In this document: one piece after another, positions 15,434 through 22,680 of the stretch
Layout of the letters: each line of letters begins with the position of its first letter
How positions within the stretch are numbered: the first letter of the stretch is position 1
Origin: Acidobacteriota bacterium
GTDB lineage: Bacteria > Acidobacteriota > Terriglobia > Terriglobales > Acidobacteriaceae
DNA length: 32,101 nt
Assembly: GCA_013290025.1 (NCBI GenBank)
Contig: JABCYV010000027.1
Location: 1 to 32,101 of the forward strand
Reading direction: 5' to 3'
Position numbers and translations under genes: made by a program
Notes under the pieces: generated by a model
Database searches by the model: none
What the model saw: only the letters and a program-made list of their open reading frames with translations
Told to the model about the DNA's origin: nothing

Positions 15434-17773
15434 ATGACCACCGGGAAGGAATCTCGGCGCGAGCTGATCTTCTTTGTACTTCTTCTCGCAACCGCGATAG
15501 GCGCGGATGCGCAGCGCGTGCGGGGTGAACTGCACCTTGAGGTACGTGACCCTCAGGGGGCCGCACTAACTCCTAACGCCGAGTTAGATTGCGACGTTAA
15601 TCAGCTTCGCCGAAGCTTTCAAGTAGGCGCAGATGGCCGCCACATCGCGCAAGACCTTCCTTTTGGTGTTTACCGGCTGAGTATAAGCGCACGAGGATTT
15701 GCTCCGTGGACAAGCATGATCGAAATCCGTTCGGAGGTGCCCGTACACCTGTCGGTAACGCTAGGCGTGGCGCCGGTGACCACGCAGGTCGAGGTCAGTG
15801 ATTCGAGGACGCTTGTCGATCCGTATACGACAGGAACTCAGTATTCGATAGGGCGGCAAACGCTGAATGAGAACACGGCCGCGCAGCCTGGACGGGGTCT
15901 ATCCGACCTCGTTAACGACCTGCCGGGATGGCTTTATGAGGCAAACGGCGTGCTACACCCGCGAGGTGCGGAATACGACGTTCAATATGTGGTAGACGGA
16001 TTGCCGCTTCTGCAGAATCGTTCGCCCGCGGTCGCACCTTCATTCGATCCGGATGATGTCGAGTCGATGCGGGTGTTGACGGCGACGTTTCCTCCTGAGT
16101 ATGGAAGGAAGCTCGGTGGCGTCGTTGAAGTCACGACCAGAAAAGATGTGCCTTCCGGGCTGCACGGGCAATTGGTTGCGGAAGGAGGAAGTTTTTCAAC
16201 GGCGAGCGGTTTCGCGGACATCTCTTATTCGCAGGCCGAGAATCGCTTCTCCATCAGCGCAGACGGGTTTCATACCTACCGTTATCTCGACCCGCCGGTG
16301 TTGGCAAACTACACGAATCGAGCCAATGCAAACGGGTTCTCCGCATCATATGAACGCGATTTCTCAGATCGCGACCGCTTGCGCATAACCGTTTCGCAGA
16401 ATGCCGCCCACTTCCTGGTTCCGAACGAAACGGTTCAACAAGAAGCGGGGCAACGGCAGGACATCGCAAATACGGAGAGCAGCGCGCAGATCTACTTCCA
16501 GCATACGGTTTCTTCAGATCTCTTACTGAGCTTCGCTGGCAGCGTACGGAATGCAACTACAAACTTGTCTTCCAATTCGCTGGCCACGCCAGTCGTCGTC
16601 TCGCAGGACCGTGGTTACCGTGAGGGTTATGCACGTGGAGATCTCGCCGGACATCACGGTAGACATGAATGGAAATTGGGCGCCGACGGCGTCTTTGACC
16701 CAGTTCGTGAAAGACTGCACTACACCATCACTGACCCGACTCAATTCGATCCGCATACACGGAAGCAATTTGACTTTACAGACCATAAATGGGACGTGGA
16801 GTCTTCTGCCTATGTGCAGGATCAGGTAAATCTTGGCAAGTGGAATCTGGCGGGAGGATTGCGTTTTGACCATTACGGTTTTGTCGTACGTGAGTCGGTG
16901 TGGAGTCCTAGAATTGCAGTTTCCCGTTATGTGCCATCGCTAAACCTCTTGGTGCACACGTCCTACGACCGCGTATTTCAGACCCCAGCGGCAGAAAATC
17001 TGCTGCTTGCTAGCTCCCCCCAGTTCGATTCGACAAATCCAATCGTGGTGCGATTGCCGGTTCAGCCGGCACACGCAGACTACTACGAAGCCGGCGTCAC
17101 GAAGGCATTCTTCGGGAAAGTGCGGCTCGAAGCCAATGTGTTCCGTCGTGATTTTCGCAACTATGCTGATGACGATGTGCTGCTGGACACGGGCATCAGT
17201 TTTCCAATCGCTTTTGCCAATGCACGAATCACGGGTGAAGAGCTACGGCTGGAGATCCCCCGCTGGGACCGCTTCTCTGGCTATTTGAGCTATGCAAATC
17301 AATCTGGCATCGGGCAGGGACCGATTAGCGGAGGGCTGTTCCTCGGTAGTGATGCGGCGAGCGGGCTAACCGACACAACAAAGTTTGCCGTTTCGCAAGA
17401 TCAGCGGAATACGGCGCGCGCCCGGGTGCGTTTCCAAGCGCCCCATCACGTGTGGCTCGCCGTTGGCGGGGAGTACGGCAGCGGATTGCCGGCAGATACG
17501 GGCAGCGCAAACCCAAGTTTCCTGCTCGCCCAGTATGGTGAAGCCATCTTAGATCGGGTGAACCTAACCAGAGGGCGCGTCCGTCCAAACTTTTCTATGG
17601 ACGGTGCAACGGGTGTGGAAGTCTACCGCAAGGAACAGCGCAGTGCTTCGTTCTTGATTCAGGTGGATAACCTGAACAATCGCGTTAATGTCATCAACTT
17701 TGCGAGCCTGTTTTCGGGGACCGCGGTTGGAAAGCCGCGGAGCATCTCTGCGCTCTTGCGCGTAACGTTTTGA
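15434..17773 (+). CDS. TonB-dependent receptor with carboxypeptidase-regulatory-like domain (second, smaller)
   Basis: This 779-residue outer-membrane receptor has a signal peptide ending at GADA-Q. A regulatory-like beta-sandwich follows (about residues 30-105, with DLPFGVYRLSISARGFAPW). The plug contains YDVQYVVDGLPLLQN and VVEVTTRKD, and the barrel ends in LRVTF with terminal Phe. It is about 350 residues shorter than the receptor at 7300 and is clearly a different subfamily, with a plug closer to classical TonB receptors. An AAAGGA directly abuts the ATG, so the ribosome site is unusual. It follows the TPR gene by 132 bases on the same strand and may belong to the same transcription unit. 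Two different receptors in one cluster suggest uptake of two related ligands, or of a polymer and its product. Confidence 0.92.
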   Translation: MTTGKESRRELIFFVLLLATAIGADAQRVRGELHLEVRDPQGAALTPNAELDCDVNQLRRSFQVGADGRHIAQDLPFGVYRLSISARGFAPWTSMIEIRSEVPVHLSVTLGVAPVTTQVEVSDSRTLVDPYTTGTQYSIGRQTLNENTAAQPGRGLSDLVNDLPGWLYEANGVLHPRGAEYDVQYVVDGLPLLQNRSPAVAPSFDPDDVESMRVLTATFPPEYGRKLGGVVEVTTRKDVPSGLHGQLVAEGGSFSTASGFADISYSQAENRFSISADGFHTYRYLDPPVLANYTNRANANGFSASYERDFSDRDRLRITVSQNAAHFLVPNETVQQEAGQRQDIANTESSAQIYFQHTVSSDLLLSFAGSVRNATTNLSSNSLATPVVVSQDRGYREGYARGDLAGHHGRHEWKLGADGVFDPVRERLHYTITDPTQFDPHTRKQFDFTDHKWDVESSAYVQDQVNLGKWNLAGGLRFDHYGFVVRESVWSPRIAVSRYVPSLNLLVHTSYDRVFQTPAAENLLLASSPQFDSTNPIVVRLPVQPAHADYYEAGVTKAFFGKVRLEANVFRRDFRNYADDDVLLDTGISFPIAFANARITGEELRLEIPRWDRFSGYLSYANQSGIGQGPISGGLFLGSDAASGLTDTTKFAVSQDQRNTARARVRFQAPHHVWLAVGGEYGSGLPADTGSANPSFLLAQYGEAILDRVNLTRGRVRPNFSMDGATGVEVYRKEQRSASFLIQVDNLNNRVNVINFASLFSGTAVGKPRSISALLRVTF

Positions 17774-17823
17774 TCCAAATCACCTTGCGAGCGTGAAAGT
17801 CAGTCATGCTCCTGCTGTCGAAA

Positions 17824-17842
17824 GCGCCCTCGTTTCGGGCGC
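17824..17842. terminator. Hairpin between convergent operons
   Basis: GCGCCC (17824-17829) and GGGCGC (17837-17842) form a GC-rich stem with a 7-base loop between the ends of the second TonB receptor (+) and Gfo/Idh A2 (-). It lacks a T-run on either strand. Its position between convergent stops supports a shared bidirectional terminator role. Confidence 0.45.
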
Positions 17843-17867
17843 GATCCCCCTTCTATGAGAGTTCGGT

Positions 17868-18917
17868 TCATTTCATTCCTCGGGAGACAGGGCGAGAATT
17901 GCGGGTTCGGTTCTGTACTACCACTGCCCGCCCTTCGCGATAGGAGCGCTCTGCCGCCGCAGCCACCGCAACGGCCTGACGGCCGTCAAACGCGTCCACT
18001 TTTGGCTCGCGGTCGGCAAGAATGGTTTGGACAAAGTCACGCATTTCATTTAAATAACCATCTGCGAAGCGAACCAGAAAGTGATCGACTATATCGGTCT
18101 TTGCTCCCTCTGCCGTCAGCACCACTTCGGCGGTCTGCTGCAGGTATCCCATAATAATGGTGCCCTTGGAACCGACAATCTCGGTGCGGATGTCGTACCC
18201 GTAGCCGGATTGCATGTAGTTCTCAACAGCGCCGAGCGTGCCTCGTGAGAACTTCATGCTGAGCAGAGCCGTGTCGATATCGTTGAACTGCGCGGCTTCA
18301 GGAAAAACGAGAATCGCGCCATAGGCGTGGATCTCAGAAATCTCGTCGTTCATTAGCCAGCGGCCCAAATCAAACTCATGGACGGTTGAATCCTGAAAAA
18401 ACATGCCGTTAACACCGCTGGCCATGTAACTGACCGGCGGAGGCGCTGGGTCGCGTGCCAGCGACTTAAAGATTACGGGGTCACCGATCTCACCTGCCTC
18501 GATTCGTTTCTTTGCTTTCACGTTGGGAGGGTCGTAGCGGCGCACGTGTCCGACCTGTACCCGCACTCCCGCTTTCGCGATGATGTCGAGCATCTCGTCT
18601 GCTTCTTCAACCGTCAGTGTGAACGGCTTCTCGCAGAAGATGTCCTTGGCTGCCTGAGCGCATACCCGCATTGCGGCTCCATGGAATTTCGCCGGAGTGA
18701 CGACCACGACCGCCTGGATGTCCTTGCGTTCGACTAACGCTTCGATGCTGTCGTAGAAATGCTCGATTTCAAGCTTGCTGGCGACCTGTTCAGCGCGCTT
18801 CAAATCGGCATCGGCCACTGCTATCAGCTCCGCATCCGGGATCAAGCAACGGATATTCTGGGCATGCTGCTTGCCCATCGTGCCAACCCCGACAACTCCC
18901 ATGCCCAACTTCGCCAT
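17868..18917 (-). CDS. Gfo/Idh/MocA-family oxidoreductase A2 (IolG-like), paralogue of A1
   Basis: This 349-residue dehydrogenase has Rossmann entry GMGVVGVGTMGKQHAQNI, lysine motif CEKPFT, VHEFDLGRWLM in the catalytic region and YDIRTEIVGSKGTI. It aligns end to end with the gene at 2633-3667 without major gaps. Differences include the active-site flank (QDSTVHEFD against NNTIHDFD), so the two may act on different stereoisomers or in opposite directions. It is the last gene of the leftward operon, 22 bases after C2. The last 15 residues are arginine-rich and not family-like. By family it is an NAD(P)-dependent inositol or sugar dehydrogenase. StrI-type aminocyclitol dehydrogenases also belong here, which matters given the aminotransferase upstream. 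Confidence 0.92.
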   Translation of the reverse strand: MAKLGMGVVGVGTMGKQHAQNIRCLIPDAELIAVADADLKRAEQVASKLEIEHFYDSIEALVERKDIQAVVVVTPAKFHGAAMRVCAQAAKDIFCEKPFTLTVEEADEMLDIIAKAGVRVQVGHVRRYDPPNVKAKKRIEAGEIGDPVIFKSLARDPAPPPVSYMASGVNGMFFQDSTVHEFDLGRWLMNDEISEIHAYGAILVFPEAAQFNDIDTALLSMKFSRGTLGAVENYMQSGYGYDIRTEIVGSKGTIIMGYLQQTAEVVLTAEGAKTDIVDHFLVRFADGYLNEMRDFVQTILADREPKVDAFDGRQAVAVAAAAERSYREGRAVVVQNRTRNSRPVSRGMK

Positions 18918-18939
18918 ACTTGTCCGGGTGCTCTTCCGA

Positions 18940-19965
18940 TTAGTACTTGATTCTTACCGAACCGCCTTTTCTCGCGGCTCGATAAATGGCGTCGATGATA
19001 ATGATGTCCCGCAATCCCTGTTCGCCGTCAGGTTCCGGTTTGTGGCCTTTTTTGATGCAGGTCGCAAAGTAATCCAACTCCAGAGCAAATTCGTCAATGG
19101 GCTTGAAGGTCTTCTGCAACCAGTGTCCTCCAATTTTCCCGTTGAGTCTCCGCTCTTCTTCAAAAGCGAATGCTGGAGACAACGCCGCCCAACCCTTTTC
19201 ACCGTGGACGTGAATGAAAGAAGAAAAAGCTGCGCTGTAAGCTGCCGTTCCTTGCAGGATCATGCCGCTGGGAAAGTCCAGACGGAACGCGACACCCTCT
19301 TCGACTTCTTTGTACCGCCTTCCATCACGAACCCAAGTTACGGCGCTCGCGGCGATAGGTTCTTCGCCAACTAACCACCGGCAGGTATTCACACAATAGA
19401 CTCCGAGATCAGTTAGCGGGCCGCCGCCACATAACTTGCGGGAAAAAAGCCACGACGGCGAGTTGTCACCGAATGGGCGTAACTCTGTGAACAGCGTGTG
19501 GACAATGTCGATCCGGCCCAGGTCGCCGGTTGAGATCATTTTTTTGAGCAAGACTGTGCTGGGCTCAAAATACTTTCGATAAGCGGTCATGAACAAGACC
19601 TTGGCGCGCCGGCAGGCCTCGACCATGTTTCGAGCCTGCTGGACGGTAGCCGCCAGAGGTTTCTCGCTGATCACATGCTTGCCCGCCTTTGCCGCTTGAA
19701 CCGCATACTTCTCGTGCTCTCCAGGCGGGGTCGCGATGTAGACGGCCTCAACATGAGGGTTCTCCAAGCATTCAGCATACTCGTCGTAGGTGAACGCTTG
19801 ACTGGCGTTGAACTGTAAAGCGAGCTTCCAGGCTTTTTCCTTGCGACCACTAACGACCGAGACTAGCTCGGCTTTTTTGCTATGCGCAAACGCGGGCAAC
19901 ACCGCGACTTGCGAAATGCTTCCCAGTCCCACGACCGCGAACCCGATTCGTTTCCTCGCTGGCAT
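18940..19965 (-). CDS. Gfo/Idh/MocA-family oxidoreductase C2, paralogue of C1
   Basis: This 341-residue dehydrogenase has RIGFAVVGLGSISQ at the nucleotide site, SEKPLA as the lysine motif (Ser replacing the usual Cys/Gly before EKP), YRKYFEPS and GGGPLTDLGVYCVNTCRWL. It matches the gene at 6058-7089 along its whole length, including HGEKGWAALSPAFAFEEERRL. Both belong to the glucose-fructose-oxidoreductase-like branch. It lies 36 bases after the DegT gene and 22 bases before A2, inside the leftward operon. No strong ribosome site precedes the ATG at 19965, so expression may depend on coupling with the upstream gene. Role: probable oxidation or reduction of a keto-sugar or cyclitol. Substrate unknown. 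Confidence 0.92.
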   Translation of the reverse strand: MPARKRIGFAVVGLGSISQVAVLPAFAHSKKAELVSVVSGRKEKAWKLALQFNASQAFTYDEYAECLENPHVEAVYIATPPGEHEKYAVQAAKAGKHVISEKPLAATVQQARNMVEACRRAKVLFMTAYRKYFEPSTVLLKKMISTGDLGRIDIVHTLFTELRPFGDNSPSWLFSRKLCGGGPLTDLGVYCVNTCRWLVGEEPIAASAVTWVRDGRRYKEVEEGVAFRLDFPSGMILQGTAAYSAAFSSFIHVHGEKGWAALSPAFAFEEERRLNGKIGGHWLQKTFKPIDEFALELDYFATCIKKGHKPEPDGEQGLRDIIIIDAIYRAARKGGSVRIKY

Positions 19966-20001
19966 AGTTGCAAGTTTGTTTGGACTTCAGCGTTCCTCTG
20001 C

Positions 20002-21300
20002 TTAGCTTTCCCGGTCGGCACGGCTCTGGCCCTGCGCTGTAATGGCGCGGTGTTCCAGTCCTCGAAGTTCTTCAATATTCTCGAGAACCTTGAAGATAGC
20101 GTCCGCAATGCTATCGACGTTTTCCTTCCCACCAAGGAACAGGTGATGCGAGAACCAGATTGCTTCGTGATACGCGGCACGCTCCGAAACCGGGCACTTG
20201 TACATCTTTCGCAGATCGAGCGGTGCAGGCCGTCCCCAGCTCAAAGCTGGAAAGTCACCGGGATTCAGCGGGAAGAGCGAACTTCTATAGACCGGCTCGT
20301 AGAAAAGACCATCGCACGGTATGCCCTCCAACTGGAGTGCCGCGACGAAGGCGGCGCGCGGAATTTCTTTCATTTGTTCGGCAAAATATTTGAGCACATA
20401 TCCGTAGGGGGCCAATCGTGTAATGCGCGGTTCCGGCTTCAACAATCCCAGTCCGCGAGTGTTGCCAAGGCGCGACTCAAAGGACGCCATATTGGTTTGG
20501 CGAACCTGCGCCTGCTCGGGAAGGCGCTCGAGCTGCGCACCCAATACTGCCGCCTGGAATTCGCCCAGTCGATAGTTGAACCCGATTATGCGGTGATGGA
20601 ACTTGTCAGTTACACTCGCCCGCCCGGCATTGATGTAAGTCTGAACCCGCTCAAAGTACTCAAGATTGTTAGTGATTACCGCTCCACCCTCGCCAGCGGT
20701 AATTAACTTGCTTGATTGAAAACTGAAAGCGCCCAGGTCTCCAATCGAACCCGCGCCCTTGTCACGCCACATGCCGCCATGGGCGTGCGCGCAGTCTTCA
20801 ATGACTTTCAGTTTGTGTTTGGCAGCGAGCGGCGTGATTACGTCGAGGTCGGCAAACCTCATTCCCAAATGGACAGGAAGAATGGCACGCGTCCTGGGGG
20901 TGATGGCCTGTTCGATCAGCTTGGCGTCCAGGCAATAGGTTTCCGGGTCGATGTCGACAAAAACTGGAACGGCATTTACCAACAGCACAGGCCCTACCGT
21001 TCCTTCCCAGGTGTAGGCGGGAACAATCACCTCATCGCCCGGGCGGATATCGATGGCCTTAAGGGCAGCCTGGATCGCCACCGTTCCCGTGTTCACGCAC
21101 TGACCGTACTTGGCGGTGTGGAACTCGGCGAACTTCTTGCCAAACGCGTCCGCGTGCTTGCCGGGAAATGGCTGTCCGCCCCAGTTATGATTGACCAAGA
21201 CATCCTCGAGCGCGTGTCGCTCGCTTTCGGTGTACATTGGCCAAGCGTCAAAGCGCTTTTTTCGGCTCGGCTCACCACCTGTAATCGCCAGTTTTCCCAT
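20002..21300 (-). CDS. DegT/DnrJ/EryC1/StrS-family PLP aminotransferase, StsC (inosose aminotransferase)-like
   Basis: This 432-residue fold-type I PLP enzyme makes an amine on a keto-sugar or keto-cyclitol. The PLP aspartate is Asp169 in VIEDCAHAHGG and the Schiff-base lysine is Lys198 in FSFQSSKLITAGEGG. The N-terminal LAITGGEPSRKKRFDAWP and VPAYTWEGTVGPV resemble the branch holding scyllo-inosose and 2-deoxy-scyllo-inosose aminotransferases, more than the nucleotide-sugar branch. Subgroup assignment is from memory of motifs, not from a search. A good AAGGAGA precedes the ATG at 21300. It lies 63 bases after the dehydrogenase gene and 36 before C2. Amino donor is usually glutamine or glutamate in this group. 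In a catabolic setting it might run in reverse, removing the amino group from an aminocyclitol or amino sugar. Confidence 0.9.
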   Translation of the reverse strand: MGKLAITGGEPSRKKRFDAWPMYTESERHALEDVLVNHNWGGQPFPGKHADAFGKKFAEFHTAKYGQCVNTGTVAIQAALKAIDIRPGDEVIVPAYTWEGTVGPVLLVNAVPVFVDIDPETYCLDAKLIEQAITPRTRAILPVHLGMRFADLDVITPLAAKHKLKVIEDCAHAHGGMWRDKGAGSIGDLGAFSFQSSKLITAGEGGAVITNNLEYFERVQTYINAGRASVTDKFHHRIIGFNYRLGEFQAAVLGAQLERLPEQAQVRQTNMASFESRLGNTRGLGLLKPEPRITRLAPYGYVLKYFAEQMKEIPRAAFVAALQLEGIPCDGLFYEPVYRSSLFPLNPGDFPALSWGRPAPLDLRKMYKCPVSERAAYHEAIWFSHHLFLGGKENVDSIADAIFKVLENIEELRGLEHRAITAQGQSRADRES

Positions 21301-21363
21301 CAGAAAATTCTCCTTCGCGAGACGTAATTGTGAACTGCGTTAAAAGTTAGGTGGAATTCGGCG

Positions 21364-22524
21364 TCAGGCCCAGGGCGCGATTGCAACCTTCATGGAATCC
21401 AGCGCGATTGATTTGTGAACTGCAGCTTCAACGTCACGCAGTGGATAGCGGTGTGAAACAAATTCCCGGAGCGGATAAGTGTGCATATAACGAGCCATCT
21501 GGCGCATGCTGGGCCCATAGCTGGCCGGCTCTTCTCCACCGACACCGAGAACCCGCACACTCTTTGAACACAGATGCCGATGCGGGCTTATGGCGACTTC
21601 ACCCAGATCGGAGAAGTTGCCGGCCTCGACCAGCAGCCCTCCCAACCTCAACATTTCGAGCGCTTCGGGCACGGCCTGAGGCACACCCGCAGTTTCGATT
21701 ACCAGATCAGCGCCGCGTCCATGCGTCAGGTGGCGAACAAATTCCAGTCTGTCAGCGAGGGTAGTCTGGGAAACGTTGAGCACATGGTCGGCTCCTAGCC
21801 GCTTGGCAAACTGCAGGCGGTAATCGGAGAGGTCGACAGCAACAATGTTTCCCGCCCCGAGCATGCGAGCCTTCATCAAGAAACACATGCCAAGCGGTCC
21901 GACCCCAAGAACCACAACGGTATCATCGAAAAGGAAGGCCTCGCTGGGGAAGGCTGACATCTGCTTGGCGCGATCGAGACCCACAGTTACCGCCATCACC
22001 TCGGTAAGAACGGCAACCTCGGATGGCAGATCGTCCGGGACCCGCACCAAAAAGCTTCTTGGGACGATGTAGATATACTGGGACCAGCCGCCAAAAAGAT
22101 ACGGGGGATCGGCGGCACACAAGTTGTTGCCGTAGTCTGTCATGTTCTGGCAAAAGTAATAAGGGAAGTCGTGCCGGCAGTAATAGCATTCTCCGCACGA
22201 GACGTTCGCCCCAACCACGACCCGGTCACCGAGCTGGAGCGGAATGCCTTCGAAGTCGGCGTATTGGCCATTGCCACCGATGGCGGCAACTGTTCCCACG
22301 TTTTCGTGGCCCTGAATGATCGGGAAGCGAATCTGCTTCCCGTCTCCCGTGCCGGCGTATTGGGTGGTGAAGCCCTGATATGTGTGTTTGTCGGTGCCGC
22401 AGATTCCCGAGAGTTCCATCTTCACAAGGGCACAGCCGGGTCCCGGCTGCGGCAGCGGGTACTCACGCAGTTCGTACTTGCCAGGTTGGACCAGCGTAGC
22501 GGCGAGAACAGGTGTAGCAGACAT
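21364..22524 (-). CDS. Zinc-dependent medium-chain alcohol dehydrogenase
   Basis: This 386-residue MDR-family dehydrogenase has the catalytic zinc region SGICGTD (Cys42) with QGHE (His73/Glu74). The structural zinc cysteines are Cys110, 113, 116 and 125 in CGECYYCRHDFPYYFC, with eight rather than the usual seven residues before the last. The Rossmann motif is GVGPLG (207-212). The family is that of sorbitol, threonine and glucose dehydrogenases and of 2-deoxy-scyllo-inosamine dehydrogenase. The substrate is probably a polyol or amino-polyol. It is the first gene of the leftward operon. Its promoter carries the palindromic operator at 22587-22600, so the same regulator that controls the receptor probably controls it. 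Between residues 50 and 95 it has a longer than usual loop (TQYAGTGDGKQ, NGQYADFEG). Confidence 0.92.
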   Translation of the reverse strand: MSATPVLAATLVQPGKYELREYPLPQPGPGCALVKMELSGICGTDKHTYQGFTTQYAGTGDGKQIRFPIIQGHENVGTVAAIGGNGQYADFEGIPLQLGDRVVVGANVSCGECYYCRHDFPYYFCQNMTDYGNNLCAADPPYLFGGWSQYIYIVPRSFLVRVPDDLPSEVAVLTEVMAVTVGLDRAKQMSAFPSEAFLFDDTVVVLGVGPLGMCFLMKARMLGAGNIVAVDLSDYRLQFAKRLGADHVLNVSQTTLADRLEFVRHLTHGRGADLVIETAGVPQAVPEALEMLRLGGLLVEAGNFSDLGEVAISPHRHLCSKSVRVLGVGGEEPASYGPSMRQMARYMHTYPLREFVSHRYPLRDVEAAVHKSIALDSMKVAIAPWA

Positions 22525-22586
22525 CGCTGCGGGTACCTCGCGAAGTGATCTTATTGAGCCTCAAAAGAGCGCAAATCCTCATTTGC

Positions 22587-22600
22587 AATAAGCGCTTAGA
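22587..22600. promoter_or_regulatory. Palindromic LacI-family operator, copy 2
   Basis: AATAAGCGCTTAGA holds the perfect 10-bp palindrome TAAGCGCTTA (22589-22598). Read in the direction of the operon it gives TCTAAGCGCTTATT, 12 of 14 bases identical to copy 1. It lies immediately after the -10 box of the alcohol dehydrogenase promoter, over the expected start point, exactly as at the receptor promoter. Confidence 0.7.
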
Positions 22601-22601
22601 A

Positions 22602-22630
22602 ACGATATCGGCGAAGCCTCCATTTGTCAA
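22602..22630 (-). promoter_or_regulatory. Sigma-70-type promoter of the alcohol dehydrogenase operon
   Basis: On the minus strand a perfect TTGACA (22630-22625) is followed after 17 bases by TATCGT (22607-22602, 4 of 6 matches to TATAAT). The operator follows one base later. The start codon of the dehydrogenase is about 65-75 bases downstream of the start point, a leader length similar to that at the receptor promoter. Confidence 0.65.
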
Positions 22631-22680
22631 GCCAACTTTCATGAGGGAGGTAGTGATCTGCTGGAAAGCAGAAGCTAGAC

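Noticed and set aside
19882-20706. 274-codon + strand ORF
   Set aside because: It lies opposite the DegT and Gfo/Idh C2 genes, has no ribosome site or family features, and is a shadow.
21250-21259. AAAGCGCTTT palindrome inside the start region of the DegT gene as another operator
   Set aside because: It matches the core but falls in codons of the aminotransferase with no promoter beside it. Similar AAGCGCTT sequences occur in the TPR gene at 23070 and near 28695, so chance explains it.
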